Assembly (NCBI GenBank): GCA_024235695.1
Contig: JACKLX010000010.1
Location: 1-64,000 of the forward strand
DNA from: Accumulibacter sp.
Lineage (GTDB): Bacteria; Pseudomonadota; Gammaproteobacteria; Burkholderiales; Rhodocyclaceae
Direction: 5' to 3'
Length of the DNA stretch: 64,000 bases
A program made the translations under genes and the position numbers. Positions 35,259 through 45,231 of the stretch are shown here, piece by piece; positions within the stretch are counted from its first letter, which is position 1, and each line of letters begins with the position of its first letter. The notes below the pieces were generated by a model that worked only from the letters and a program-made list of their open reading frames with translations, was not told the DNA's origin and searched no databases.

Positions 35259-35885
35259 ATGAGCGATCTGGTGCTGTACACGAATCCGCAGTCACGTGGG
35301 CGCATTGCCCACTGGATGCTCGAAGAGATCGGCCAGCCGTATCAGACGGTATGGCTCGAATTCGGCCCTGCCATGAAAAGCGCCGAATACCTGGCAATCA
35401 ATCCGATGGGCAAGGTGCCGGCGCTCAGACACGGTAGCGCGCTGGTCACCGAAGCGGCGGCCATCTGCGCCTACCTGGCCGATCGCTTTCCCGCCAGCAT
35501 GCTGATACCCGAGTTGGCGTCGCCCGCGCGTGCCGCGTATTTTCGCTGGCTGTTTTTCGCTGCCGGGCCGCTCGAGCTGGCGGTCACCGCCAGGGCGCTC
35601 GACTGGCAAGTGCCGGAGGGCAAGAGCGGCTTCGTCGGCTTCGGCAGCTATCGCCAGGCGATCGACGCGCTCGAGCAGGCGCTAAGCCCCGGACCCTACC
35701 TCTGCGGCGAGCAATTTACCGCCGCCGACGTGTACGCCGGCTCGCAGCTTGGCTGGGGCATGACTTTCGGCACCATCGACAGGCGTCCGCGCTTCGAAGC
35801 GTATGTCGGACGGCTGAACGAGCGCCCGGCTGCGCGACAGGCGAATCTCCTCAACGAGGAGCGTCTGAAGGACGCCGGGCGGTGA
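35259..35885 (+). CDS. Glutathione S-transferase family protein
   Basis: A 208-residue GST. The N-terminal thioredoxin-like domain reads LVLYTNPQSRGRIAHWMLEEIG with the glutathione-binding NPMGKVPAL and VTEAAAICAYLAD. The C-terminal helical domain has GPYLCGEQFTAADVYAGSQL, including the usual N-capping box. GGGAGGAATCTGGCG precedes the ATG. Cytosolic; substrate unknown. It is followed on the same strand by the EamA transporter, 104 bases away. Confidence 0.9.
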   Translation: MSDLVLYTNPQSRGRIAHWMLEEIGQPYQTVWLEFGPAMKSAEYLAINPMGKVPALRHGSALVTEAAAICAYLADRFPASMLIPELASPARAAYFRWLFFAAGPLELAVTARALDWQVPEGKSGFVGFGSYRQAIDALEQALSPGPYLCGEQFTAADVYAGSQLGWGMTFGTIDRRPRFEAYVGRLNERPAARQANLLNEERLKDAGR

Positions 35886-35989
35886 GCTGCCGGTCGGCAG
35901 GCAAAGTGCGGCCCGGGCCAACGCGGCGGCTTGCGCGCACGGCGCCGACCCTGGCGACAAGTGCCTGACCAGCTGCAGGAAAGCCGGCC

Positions 35990-36841
35990 ATGCCGCATGC
36001 TCGCGTAATTGCCCTGACCGTGCTGGCGATGATTGCCTTTGCCGGCAATTCGCTGCTGTGTCGGGCGGCTTTCAAGCACACCGGCATCGATGCCGCCAGC
36101 TTCACGACGATCCGCCTGGTTTCGGGAGCACTGATGCTCTTGCTGGTGGTCCGGATGCGAGGGCGGGCGCCGTCCGGTGGCGGCAACTGGTGGTCGGCCC
36201 TGGCCCTGTTCGTCTATGCCGCCGGTTTTTCATTTGCTTACCTGAGCCTGCCGGCGGCGGCCGGCGCGCTGCTGCTGTTTGGCGCCGTGCAGGCGACGAT
36301 GATCGGCCATGGGCTGTTGCTTGGCGAGCGCCTGCAGCGGTGGCAGCTGGTCGGTCTGGTGTTGGCGCTCGCCGGGCTGGTCGGCCTGGTGTTTCCCGGT
36401 CTCTCGGCGCCGCCGTTGTCCGGATCGGTACTGATGCTGGGTGCCGGTGTCGCCTGGGGTGTCTATTCCCTGCGCGGCAAGGCGGCAGGCGACCCGACCC
36501 GGGTGACGGCGGGCAATTTCCTGCGTGCCGCTCCGATCGCCGCGGCCTTGAGTATCCTGACGGTGACCGGAGCAGCGATCGACCCGGCGGGCTTCGGCTA
36601 CGCGGTCGCCTCCGGGGCGCTGGCGTCCGGGATAGGCTACGCGATCTGGTACACGGCCTTGCCGGCCTTGAAGGCGACCAACGCCGCGACGGTGCAGCTC
36701 AGTGTGCCGGTCATTGCCGCGGTCGGTGGCGTCGCCTTGCTCGGCGAACCGCTGACGCTGCGCCTGGTGCTCTCGTCGGTGGCGATTCTCGGCGGCATTG
36801 CGCTGGTGATTCTGGAGAAGCCGCAGGCCAATGGCGGCTGA
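35990..36841 (+). CDS. EamA/DMT family transporter
   Basis: A 283-residue inner-membrane protein with ten predicted membrane segments in two EamA repeats (AMIAFAGNSLLCRAAFKHTG in the first, AIWYTALPALKATNAATVQL in the second). Members export amino acids, metabolites or drugs; the substrate cannot be predicted. The ATG at 35990 follows AGGAAAGCCGGCC. Confidence 0.88.
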   Translation: MPHARVIALTVLAMIAFAGNSLLCRAAFKHTGIDAASFTTIRLVSGALMLLLVVRMRGRAPSGGGNWWSALALFVYAAGFSFAYLSLPAAAGALLLFGAVQATMIGHGLLLGERLQRWQLVGLVLALAGLVGLVFPGLSAPPLSGSVLMLGAGVAWGVYSLRGKAAGDPTRVTAGNFLRAAPIAAALSILTVTGAAIDPAGFGYAVASGALASGIGYAIWYTALPALKATNAATVQLSVPVIAAVGGVALLGEPLTLRLVLSSVAILGGIALVILEKPQANGG

Positions 36842-37086
36842 CCTTCGTGGCCGGCGCCAGCCGTCCGGGAGGTGGTCACGCCCGTCATCGGCAGGGGTGT
36901 GTCGACAGTTGATCACCGTCAGGTCTGCTGGTCGCGCCGCCGGATCGACCAGGCAGGCGTCGGCAAGGGATCGGCTTTTGTGCTGTAATGAAGCGGCAGC
37001 GCCGATCGACAAGCCGGGGTGCAGGGCAAGGGGCATTGCACCGCCGACCTCCGGCGCGGTCCGGCGAAACCAGGGAGACCTGCCGA

Positions 37087-38349
37087 ATGTCCGAGATGGC
37101 CTCGTCCGCAACCCCGATCACCGAAGTGTCGGCGCGTCGGCGCCTGGCGCAACGCTACCGTGAGATCCGCGCGTACAGCCTGGCGCTCGCCGCACCGCTG
37201 TCGGCCGAGGACCAGTGCATCCAGTCGATGCCCGATGCCAGTCCGACCAAGTGGCACCTGGCGCACACCAGCTGGTTCTTCGAGGCGGTCGTGCTGCAGC
37301 CGCATGGCGCTGGCTATGTACCGTTCGATGATCGCTTCTCGTTGCTCTTCAATTCCTACTACGAGTCGCTCGGCCCGCGCCACCCGCGGCCGCTGCGCGG
37401 CCTCCTGACCAGGCCGTCGCTGGCTGAAGTGCATGCCTTTCGCGAGCATGTCGATGGTGCCGTCCGGTCGTTCATCGAAGGCACCGAGGCGTCCGTCTGG
37501 CAGGACGCGGCGCCGCTGCTCGAGCTCGGCCTGCACCACGAGCAGCAGCACCAGGAGCTGATCGTCACCGACATCCTGCATGCGCTGTCGTGCAATCCGC
37601 TGCTGCCGGCCTATCGGGCGGCCGATCAGGGCAGGCCGCGGCGGCCGTCGGCGGCCGCGTCGCCGCTGCGCTGGCTGGCGATTCCAGGCGGCGTCAAGAC
37701 GGTCGGTCATGACGATGCCGGCTTTGCCTTCGACAACGAAATGCCGCGTCACCAGGTGCTGTTGCCGCCGTTCCTGATTGCCGATCGCCTGGTCAGCTGT
37801 GGCGAGTACGCATCGTTCATTGCCGACGGCGGCTATCGGCGGCCCGAGCTGTGGCTGTCCGACGGCTGGGCGACGGTCCAGGAGCAGGCCTGGGGCGCGC
37901 CGGCGTACTGGCTCGCGCCAGGTGACGCACGGGCGCCGTCGGAACAGTGGCAGGCGTTCGGCGTGCACGGCGTGCAGCCGCTCGACGCCGCCGCGCCGGT
38001 GGCGCAACTGAGCTTCTACGAGGCCGCCGCGTATGCCGAGTGGGCGGGCGCCCGCCTGCCCACCGAGTTCGAATGGGAGGTCGCGCACGGCGTGCCGGGG
38101 ATCGGGCAGATGAGCGGCGAGGTGTGGCAATGGACGCGCTCGTCCTACCAACCGTACCCGGGTTTCCGGCCGCTGAGCGGCGCCGTCGGCGAATACAACG
38201 GCAAGTTCATGGTCGGTCAACAGGTGCTGCGCGGCGGCAGCTGCGCGACGCCCAAGGGGCACAGCCGCGCAAGCTATCGCAACTTCTTTCCGCCGGCGGC
38301 GCGCTGGCAATTCTCTGGCCTGCGGCTGGCCAGGGATGCGCCACCTTGA
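37087..38349 (+). CDS. egtB: Ergothioneine biosynthesis protein EgtB
   Basis: A 420-residue non-heme iron sulfoxide synthase joining hercynine to a thiol substrate. The N-terminal DinB-like domain carries the predicted iron ligands H60 (KWHLAHTSWFFE) and H151/H155 (LHHEQQHQEL). The C-terminal FGE-like domain has IPGGVKTVGHDDAGFAFDNE, then PRHQVLLPPF, RLPTEFEWEVA, GEVWQWTRSSY, and the EgtB-type ending RNFFPPAARWQFSGLRLA. The ATG at 37087 follows GGGAGACCTGCCGA. Its expected partner egtD lies 32 kb away. Followed after 36 bases by the YyaL-like gene. Confidence 0.94.
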   Translation: MSEMASSATPITEVSARRRLAQRYREIRAYSLALAAPLSAEDQCIQSMPDASPTKWHLAHTSWFFEAVVLQPHGAGYVPFDDRFSLLFNSYYESLGPRHPRPLRGLLTRPSLAEVHAFREHVDGAVRSFIEGTEASVWQDAAPLLELGLHHEQQHQELIVTDILHALSCNPLLPAYRAADQGRPRRPSAAASPLRWLAIPGGVKTVGHDDAGFAFDNEMPRHQVLLPPFLIADRLVSCGEYASFIADGGYRRPELWLSDGWATVQEQAWGAPAYWLAPGDARAPSEQWQAFGVHGVQPLDAAAPVAQLSFYEAAAYAEWAGARLPTEFEWEVAHGVPGIGQMSGEVWQWTRSSYQPYPGFRPLSGAVGEYNGKFMVGQQVLRGGSCATPKGHSRASYRNFFPPAARWQFSGLRLARDAPP

Positions 38350-38385
38350 GGCGCGTCGATCGGCGGGACAGATCTGGAGCAGACG

Positions 38386-40590
38386 ATGACTGACGGCACA
38401 CCGCCCGCGAGCGAGGCGTTTCCTCCCGAACTGCGACGCCGGCTTGACGAGGCGATCGCACGACGCGGCCCGGCGTACCGGCCACGCAGCCATCACCTCG
38501 ACGATCAGGGCCGGCCGCGCTTCACCAACCGCCTGGCGCTGGAAAGCAGCCCCTACCTGCTGCAGCACGCACACAACCCGGTCAACTGGTTTGCCTGGGG
38601 TGACGAGGCTTTCGCCGAAGCGCAGCGCCTCGGGCGGCCGGTATTTCTGTCGATCGGCTATTCGACCTGCCACTGGTGTCACGTCATGGAGGCCGAGTCC
38701 TTCGAGGACGAGGAGATCGCCGCCTTCCTCAACGCGCATTATGTGGCGATCAAGGTCGACCGCGAGGAGCGGCCCGACCTTGACGCGGTGTACATGAGCG
38801 CCGTGCAGCAACTGACCGGTTCGGGCGGCTGGCCAATGAGCGTCTGGCTGACCGCGGCGCGCCAGCCGTTCTATGGCGGCACCTATTTCCCGCCGCGTGA
38901 CGGCGAGCGTGGCGCCCGGCGTGGTTTCCTGTCGCTGCTCGGCGATCTCGCCGACGCCTTCCACCGTGATCCCGATCGCCTTGGCAAGGCGACCGAGGCG
39001 CTGGTGCAGGCCGTTCGCCAGCAGATGCAGGGCGCTCGGGCAGCGGCCGATGCGATGGAGCGGGCCGCTCTGCCGGACCGGTCGGCGATCGATGCCACCG
39101 TCGAGTACTGCAAGCGCGCTTTCGACCGGGCCAACGGCGGTCTGCGGCAGACCCCCAAGTTCCCGTCGCATGTCCCGCTGCGACTGCTGCTGCGTCATTA
39201 CCACCGTAGCGGCGACGCCGAGGCGCTGCAGATCGCCACTTTCACGCTCGAGAAGATGGCTGCCGGCGGTCTGTACGACCAACTGGCTGGCGGCTTTCAT
39301 CGCTATTCGACCGACGCGCGCTGGCTGGTGCCGCATTTCGAGAAGATGCTGTACGACAACGCCCTGCTGGTGGTCGCCTACGTCGAGGCGTTTCAGCTTA
39401 CCGGCAGGCCAGATTTCGCGCGCGTCGCACGCGAAACCTGCGACTACGTCCTGCGCGAGATGCGCGACGCCGCGGGGGCCTTCTATTCCGCCACCGACGC
39501 CGACTCGGAGGGCGAGGAAGGGCGCTTCTTCGTCTGGCGTGCGGACGAGATACGGCATGAGCTGAAGGCCCTGGGCGACGACCAGGCGACGCGGCTGTTT
39601 CTCGAACACTATGATGTGCAGGCCGGCGGCAACTGGCAGGGGTGGACCATCCTCAACGTCCCGCGGCCCGATGAGCAGCGCTGGGCGCGGCTCGCCGCGG
39701 CGCGGCAGAGACTGTACGAGGTCCGCCTGTCGCGCCTGCCGCCCTTGCGCGACGAGAAGATCCTGGCCGCCTGGAACGGCCTGATGATCTCCGCCCTGGC
39801 GCTTGCCGGACGTGTTCTCGAGCAGCCGCACTTCGTTGCCGCCGCGGCGCGGGCGGCCGATTTCGTGCTCGCGCAGTTGCGTGGCGCCGACGGCGAACTG
39901 CGGCGAAGTTTCAAGGACGGGCAGGCACGGCAGGCCGCTTTCCTCGACGACCACGCGTTTCTCGCCGCCGGCCTGATCGATCTCTACGAGGCGAGCTTTG
40001 AGCTGCGCTACCTGCGCGAAGCGCTGGCGCTTGCCGAGGCGACGGAGGAGCTGTTCGCCGACCCGATCGGCGGCTGGTTCATGACCGGTCCACGGCACGA
40101 AGCGCTGATCGCCCGCGAGAAGCCCGCCCACGACGGCGCCGAGCCGTCGGGTACTTCGCTGGCGCTGATCAACGCGCTGCGCCTGGCGGTATTCACCGAC
40201 GACGATCGTTGGCGGCAGGTTGCCGAGCGCGGATTGCGGGCGCACGCCGAGCTGCTCCGCGAGCGGCCGATGGTGATGGCCGAGGCGCTGCTGGCGCTTG
40301 ATTTACTCACCGACACGCCGTTGCAGGTGGCGATCGTCTGGCCCGATGGCGCCGAGGCCGATGGCGCCGTCTTGCAGTCGGTGCTGCGCAGCAGCTACCT
40401 GCCGTCGCGTGCGCTCGCCGGCGGGCCTGCGTCGGCAATCGAAGGCGCTGCCCGGACCATCCCGTTTCTCCGGGAGAAGCTGCCGCAGGGCGGTCGCCCG
40501 ACCGCTTTCGTTTGCCGTCTCGGTCGCTGCCAGCTGCCGGTCACGGAAGCGACTGCGCTGACAGCGCAGCTTGGCGCCGCCCGTTCCTGA
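38386..40590 (+). CDS. yyaL: YyaL/DUF255 thioredoxin-domain protein
   Basis: A 734-residue protein with an N-terminal thioredoxin-like DUF255 domain (residues ~40-200; [20 protein letters not shown] with a CxxC pair, [16 protein letters not shown]) and a long (alpha/alpha)6 barrel like that of N-acylglucosamine 2-epimerases ([33 protein letters not shown]). The human homologue is SPATA20; the function is unknown, possibly thiol redox with a carbohydrate-like ligand. GGAG lies 6 bases before the ATG. Likely co-transcribed with egtB. Confidence 0.92.
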   Translation: MTDGTPPASEAFPPELRRRLDEAIARRGPAYRPRSHHLDDQGRPRFTNRLALESSPYLLQHAHNPVNWFAWGDEAFAEAQRLGRPVFLSIGYSTCHWCHVMEAESFEDEEIAAFLNAHYVAIKVDREERPDLDAVYMSAVQQLTGSGGWPMSVWLTAARQPFYGGTYFPPRDGERGARRGFLSLLGDLADAFHRDPDRLGKATEALVQAVRQQMQGARAAADAMERAALPDRSAIDATVEYCKRAFDRANGGLRQTPKFPSHVPLRLLLRHYHRSGDAEALQIATFTLEKMAAGGLYDQLAGGFHRYSTDARWLVPHFEKMLYDNALLVVAYVEAFQLTGRPDFARVARETCDYVLREMRDAAGAFYSATDADSEGEEGRFFVWRADEIRHELKALGDDQATRLFLEHYDVQAGGNWQGWTILNVPRPDEQRWARLAAARQRLYEVRLSRLPPLRDEKILAAWNGLMISALALAGRVLEQPHFVAAAARAADFVLAQLRGADGELRRSFKDGQARQAAFLDDHAFLAAGLIDLYEASFELRYLREALALAEATEELFADPIGGWFMTGPRHEALIAREKPAHDGAEPSGTSLALINALRLAVFTDDDRWRQVAERGLRAHAELLRERPMVMAEALLALDLLTDTPLQVAIVWPDGAEADGAVLQSVLRSSYLPSRALAGGPASAIEGAARTIPFLREKLPQGGRPTAFVCRLGRCQLPVTEATALTAQLGAARS

Positions 40591-40887
40591 CGGCAGCCAC
40601 GGTCGCCGCGCTGCCCGCTTGGCCAGTACGGGCGCGTTTGTCATGGCGAACGACCTGAGGCAAACGAAACGACGCAGTTCAGGGGGCTCTGACGGTAGCC
40701 GGGTTCCTGTCGTGCGGCGGGTCGGGACCGGTCGCGGCGGTTTGGCGCGCTTGGCTCATTTGGTCCACTTGCGGCATTCGCTGCCATCGCCGGGCCTGCT
40801 TTCTGCTAAGCTGCCCGCCCACAGCGTTCAGCTGTTCGGGAAGTCCTTCCCGCCACGCGCCGTGTAGCACGAATCCGACAACGTCCG

Positions 40888-43485
40888 ATGTTCGACAACT
40901 TGCGAAAGTACGCTGCCGCCTACGCCGTGGCGGTCGGCGGCATCTTGCTGACCTGCCTGTCCTCGTGGAACGTGCGCGAAGAACTGGCGAGCAGCCACCT
41001 CAGGGAATTTCAGCGGGCGGCCAGTGACCGCATCGAATCCTTGCGCGCCTTTGTCGACCAGGGTCTCGACGCCCTGCTGGAGATCAGGGGCCTGCTCTAC
41101 GCCGCACAGGAAATCGATGAGGCCGAGTTCAGCGTCTTTGCCGATGCGATCCTGCAGCGTCGCCCCTATATCGTAAGTCTGCTCTGGGCGCCCGTGGCGG
41201 CCGCCCAACGACAGGCGGCATCGAAGCTGGTAGCGGGCAGCGCTCCGCCTGCCGCGGCAATTGCCGACGGCGCGGCAACGGCATCCGGGCCGCGTCGGCC
41301 GAGTCCGGTGACGCTTGCGGCATCGCGAGACGGCGCCGGGATAGCGACAGGCGTGGACCTGATCGCCACGGCTGATCTGGCTGAATTCTTCCAGCGCGCC
41401 GGCGACAGCGGCAAGATCGCGGTCAGCGGCCCGATGGCACTATTGCGACCCGGCAAGGAAGCCTTGTCGGTGATCTACGCCGTGCAACCGGTCTTCGCGT
41501 CGGGGGAAGCGCGTCGCTCTGAGGTGCGGGCCAAGCCGGGCGAGCGAGCCGAGCCGATCGGTTTTGTCGTTGGCGTCTACGACATCGAGGAACTGGTTCA
41601 CGTGGCGATCAGCATCCTCGAGCCGCGCGGTGTCGAGGTGCTCGTGCGTGACGAATCGGCTGGCGGCGAAGCGCAGTTCCTTCACTTCTACGCCAGCCGG
41701 CTCGAACCCGGCAGTGTCGCGACCGCTGCCGGCCTGCTGCCCGAACAGGACCAGGGGCAGCCACGGATGGTGGCCAGCATTCGCGTCGGCGACCGGAGCT
41801 GGTCGGTCACCTGCGTCGCCACGCATACCTTTCGTAGCGGTGAGGCGTTCAGCCGGGCACACTGGTCGGTTCTCGTCGGCGGATTCCTGTTTACCGCCTT
41901 GTTGAGCTTCTATCTGGTGCGCAGTCGCCGCGAGCTGGACAATCGAAGCCGGCTGGCACAGGCGATTTGCCAACGCGAAGAACTGCTTCGCCAACTCGCG
42001 GAAACGGTCGATGTCGTTTTCTGGGCAATCAACGCCGAGGCGACGCGGCTGGAGTATATCGGGCCAGCGTTCCGGCAGATTGCCGGCGACGATGCCGGCA
42101 TGGACAGTGCGGCGCCGTCGCTGCTGCTGGACGTTTTCGAGGCCGGCGATCGTTGCGCGCTGAGCGCGGCGATCGGCCGCCTGCAGGCCGGGGGAGGGCG
42201 TTTCACGGTCGTCCTGCCGGTGCGACAAGGTGCGCGGGAGCTGCGCTGGTTGCGGGTCTGCGGCTTCCCGGTGCACGAGTCCGGCGGCGCCCTGAGTCGC
42301 ATTGTCGGCTTCTGTGAGGACATCACCGAGCACAAGCTGGCCGAGGATGCGTTGCGCGATTCCGAAGCGAAGCTGCGGACGCTGTTCAACCATTCCCCGG
42401 ACCTGATCTTTACCGTTGATCGCCGAGCCAGCATCCTGCTCACCAACCGGCCACTGCCGTACCCGGTTGGCGGTGCCGGCGAGACGCGATCCGAGCTCAT
42501 CCTGCCGGTCGAGGTGCGTCAAGCCTACCTCGACAAGCTGCGCCAGGTCTTTGCCAACGGTCAGGTTGAGCATTGCCAGTACGCGGGCCCCGACGCCACC
42601 AGCTGGGAAGTGCGGATGGTGCCGATCAACTCGGCGACGGTGGCAGATACGGTGATGGCGGCCATGGTGGTGATCACCGACATCACCGAGAACCGGAAGC
42701 TGCAGTCGCAGGCGATCCGCAGCGCGCGGCTGGCGTCGCTCGGTGTACTGTCGGCTGGCATTGCCCACGAAATCGGCAACCCGACGCACGCGATCATGGC
42801 CAATGCGGCGTTGCTGGCCCGGATCTGGCACGATGCCTTGCCGATACTGAGCGAATATGAGCGCGAGCAGGGGGATTTTCTGCTGGCCGGCCTGAGCTTC
42901 GCGCAAGCGCGCGAAACCATTTCGCGTGGCATGGGCGATATCGGCGAAAACGCCAGGCGGATCCGCAAGATCATCGGCAATCTGAAGCATCTCGGCAAAC
43001 AGGATGGCGGGCATATGGACGAACTCGCCGACATCGGGAAGATTCTCGACGCCGTGGTGACGCTGCTCGACGCGCGCATTCGCCAACACACGGACGCCCT
43101 GACCCTGGATTTGCCGGCGGCACTGCCGGCGGTGCGAGGGAACGTTCAACAGCTCGAGCAGGTGTTCATCAATGTCATCGTCAATGCCCTGGAGTCGCTG
43201 CCGGACCACAGCTGTTCGGTCAAGGTATCGGCCAGGCTGGACAGCAGCGGCGAGCGAATCATCGTGCGCGTCAAGGATCAGGGTCAGGGGATTGCCGAGG
43301 ACGTCATGGCCCAGATCGGCGAACCGTTCTTCACCACCAAGGGCGACAGAGGCGGCACCGGCCTGGGACTGTCGATTTCGTCGTCAATCGTCGAAAGACA
43401 TGGCGGCGTGCTGCGCTTCGCGTCGAACAAGAAAATGGGGACGACGGTGAGCATTGAACTGCCGGTGATCAGGGAGGAGTCGTGA
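40888..43485 (+). CDS. CHASE-type sensor histidine kinase with PAS domains
   Basis: An 865-residue hybrid-free sensor kinase. A first membrane segment (YAAAYAVAVGGILLTCLSSW) and a second at ~residues 325-345 (WSVLVGGFLFTALLSFYLV) enclose a periplasmic CHASE domain. Two PAS-like regions follow (~365-490, ending in GFCEDITEHK, and ~500-610, ending in VITDITENRKL). The phosphorylated histidine is H627 in AGIAHEIGNPTHA; the ATPase has NVIVNALES, VKDQGQGI and GGTGLGLSIS. Its end overlaps the response regulator start (GTGA), so they form one two-component system. The CHASE ligand is unknown. Position next to the sigma-54 phosphate units suggests it senses phosphate, redox or carbon state. Confidence 0.9.
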   Translation: MFDNLRKYAAAYAVAVGGILLTCLSSWNVREELASSHLREFQRAASDRIESLRAFVDQGLDALLEIRGLLYAAQEIDEAEFSVFADAILQRRPYIVSLLWAPVAAAQRQAASKLVAGSAPPAAAIADGAATASGPRRPSPVTLAASRDGAGIATGVDLIATADLAEFFQRAGDSGKIAVSGPMALLRPGKEALSVIYAVQPVFASGEARRSEVRAKPGERAEPIGFVVGVYDIEELVHVAISILEPRGVEVLVRDESAGGEAQFLHFYASRLEPGSVATAAGLLPEQDQGQPRMVASIRVGDRSWSVTCVATHTFRSGEAFSRAHWSVLVGGFLFTALLSFYLVRSRRELDNRSRLAQAICQREELLRQLAETVDVVFWAINAEATRLEYIGPAFRQIAGDDAGMDSAAPSLLLDVFEAGDRCALSAAIGRLQAGGGRFTVVLPVRQGARELRWLRVCGFPVHESGGALSRIVGFCEDITEHKLAEDALRDSEAKLRTLFNHSPDLIFTVDRRASILLTNRPLPYPVGGAGETRSELILPVEVRQAYLDKLRQVFANGQVEHCQYAGPDATSWEVRMVPINSATVADTVMAAMVVITDITENRKLQSQAIRSARLASLGVLSAGIAHEIGNPTHAIMANAALLARIWHDALPILSEYEREQGDFLLAGLSFAQARETISRGMGDIGENARRIRKIIGNLKHLGKQDGGHMDELADIGKILDAVVTLLDARIRQHTDALTLDLPAALPAVRGNVQQLEQVFINVIVNALESLPDHSCSVKVSARLDSSGERIIVRVKDQGQGIAEDVMAQIGEPFFTTKGDRGGTGLGLSISSSIVERHGGVLRFASNKKMGTTVSIELPVIREES

Positions 43486-44912
43486 AAGAGAAATCCTTTG
43501 CCAGCCTGCCGGTCGTTCTGGTCGATGACGACCAGTCTGTTCTGCATGCCACGGCGGCCGTGCTGAACAGCGCCGGCGTGGCCAACGTCGAGCTGGTCAA
43601 CGACAGTCGCGAACTGCTGCCGGCGCTCGAGCGGCACGCGGCCAGCCTGATCCTTCTCGACCTTTTCATGCCGCATGTCACCGGCAACGAGCTGCTGCCG
43701 GAGATCGCCAGGCTTTATCCGGAGCTGCCGGTAATCGTCATGACCGCCGCTCAGGATATCGAGACGGCGGTACTGAGCATGAAGGAGGGCGCCTTCGACT
43801 ACCTCGTCAAACCGGTCGAGGAGAGCCGCCTGCTGGCGTCCGTTCGGCACGCCCTCGAGGTGCAGTCGCTACGTCGGCAGATGGGCGTTCTCAAGCATTA
43901 CCTGCTGTCGGACTGCCTGCAACACGGCGAAGCCTTCGCCGGCATCGTCACCAACAGCCGCAAGATGCGCGCCCTGTTTCAATACCTCGAGGCGGTTGCC
44001 GTTTCGGCCGAGCCGGTGTTGATCTCCGGCGAGACCGGTGCCGGCAAGGAGATGTTCGCGCATGCCTTGCACAAGCTCAGCGGCCTGACCGGACAGTTCG
44101 TCCAGGTCAATGTCGCCGGCCTTGATGACACGCTGTTCTCGGATACCCTGTTCGGCCATCGCAAAGGGGCCTATACCGGTGCCGACCAGAACCGGGCCGG
44201 GCTGATCTCGCAGGCTGCCGGCGGCACGCTGTTCCTCGACGAAATCGGCGACCTGTCGATGGCCTCGCAGGTCAAGCTGCTGCGCCTCTTGCAGGAACAC
44301 ACGTATTTTCCGCTGGGATCCGATGTGGCGCGTCCGAGCGACGCCCGTGTCGTCTGCGCGACCAACTGCCAGCTCGCCCAGATGATGCGCCAGAACCGGT
44401 TTCGTTCCGATCTCTTCTTTCGCCTCTCGGTGCACCAGGTCGAGGTGCCGCCGCTGCGCGAGCACAAGGAAGATATCCCGCTGTTGCTTCAACGCTTTCT
44501 CGACGAGGCCGCCGCGGCGATCAACAAGTCGGCACCCGAGCCATCCAACGAGCTGATCACGCTGCTCTCGAACTACCATTTTCCGGGCAACGTTCGCGAG
44601 TTGCGGGCGATGGTCTTCAACGCCATGGCCCTGCATCGTGGCGGTTCGGTGCTGGCCATGGAGAGCTTCCGCCAGGCGATTCAGAAACAGCAGAGAACGA
44701 ATTCCGATCAGCCGCTGGCGGCACCGTCCGACGGCTTGCCGGTGGTCATTCCCGGCCGTTTCCCGACCCTGGATGAGGTCGAAGAAGCGATGATCAGCGA
44801 AGCCCTGCGCCGTGCCAGGGGCAATCAGGGAGTCGCCGCGACGCTGCTCGGCCTTTCGCGTCCGGCGCTCAACAGACGCCTGGCGCGGCGGGCGACGCCA
44901 CCGGCTGCCTGA
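43482..44912 (+). CDS. NtrC-type sigma-54-dependent response regulator
   Basis: A 476-residue enhancer-binding protein. The receiver domain has VVLVDDDQSV, the phospho-acceptor D60 (LILLDLFMPH) and K110. The AAA+ domain has Walker A GETGAGKE (183-190), the sigma-54 contact loop GAYTGA (229-234, Tyr instead of the usual Phe) and Walker B GGTLFLDEIGD. The C-terminus is a Fis-type helix-turn-helix (RARGNQGVAATLLGLSRPAL). It starts with GTG inside the kinase stop. Three downstream units carry matching sigma-54 promoters and shared upstream half-sites, making this protein the obvious candidate activator (inference). Confidence 0.93.
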   Translation: MKEKSFASLPVVLVDDDQSVLHATAAVLNSAGVANVELVNDSRELLPALERHAASLILLDLFMPHVTGNELLPEIARLYPELPVIVMTAAQDIETAVLSMKEGAFDYLVKPVEESRLLASVRHALEVQSLRRQMGVLKHYLLSDCLQHGEAFAGIVTNSRKMRALFQYLEAVAVSAEPVLISGETGAGKEMFAHALHKLSGLTGQFVQVNVAGLDDTLFSDTLFGHRKGAYTGADQNRAGLISQAAGGTLFLDEIGDLSMASQVKLLRLLQEHTYFPLGSDVARPSDARVVCATNCQLAQMMRQNRFRSDLFFRLSVHQVEVPPLREHKEDIPLLLQRFLDEAAAAINKSAPEPSNELITLLSNYHFPGNVRELRAMVFNAMALHRGGSVLAMESFRQAIQKQQRTNSDQPLAAPSDGLPVVIPGRFPTLDEVEEAMISEALRRARGNQGVAATLLGLSRPALNRRLARRATPPAA

Positions 44913-45016
44913 GGCGGAGATCGGCCAGGCCGCTCACCGCTCCGTCGCGCATGCCAGCTTGCCGGTGCGCAGCGGCTTCGATGGCCTCTCGCATGGCGCT
45001 GAGCGGACGATCAGGC

Positions 45017-45136
45017 GGTGTAACTCGATGCCATTCCGGGCGTAAGCGCCAGCATGGCATGAGCTGCCCGCTTTAACTGGCCTGGGCGATCATTCGGCAT
45101 GACAAATCGCTGACGCTGTAAGCGTTTCGTTACACC
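45017..45136. promoter_or_regulatory. Upstream activator site pair A
   Basis: GGTGTAAC at 45017-45024 and its reverse complement GTTACACC at 45129-45136 span exactly 120 bases. The right site is also half of a better palindrome, TGTAA-N8-TTACA (45117-45134). The same arrangement occurs at 47757-47876 and 49708-49827. Probable binding sites for the NtrC-type regulator encoded just upstream (inference). Confidence 0.75.
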
Positions 45137-45215
45137 CCCACCTGCTTGTCGCACTTAATCCGTCATCGTCCGTCTGCCGAGCGATTGATCTGGATCCCGT
45201 TCGCCGCTTGCGCTC

Positions 45216-45231
45216 TGGCATACAAACTGCT
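45216..45231 (+). promoter_or_regulatory. Sigma-54 (-24/-12) promoter A
   Basis: TGGCATACAAACTGCT matches the consensus TGGCACGNNNNTTGCT with GG and GC ten bases apart as required. It begins 79 bases after activator site pair A and precedes the PiT gene at 45827. Confidence 0.8.

Noticed and set aside
37047-37086. Earlier in-frame start for EgtB at 36988
   Set aside because: The upstream codons have no similarity, and the ATG at 37087 has a good ribosome-binding site.
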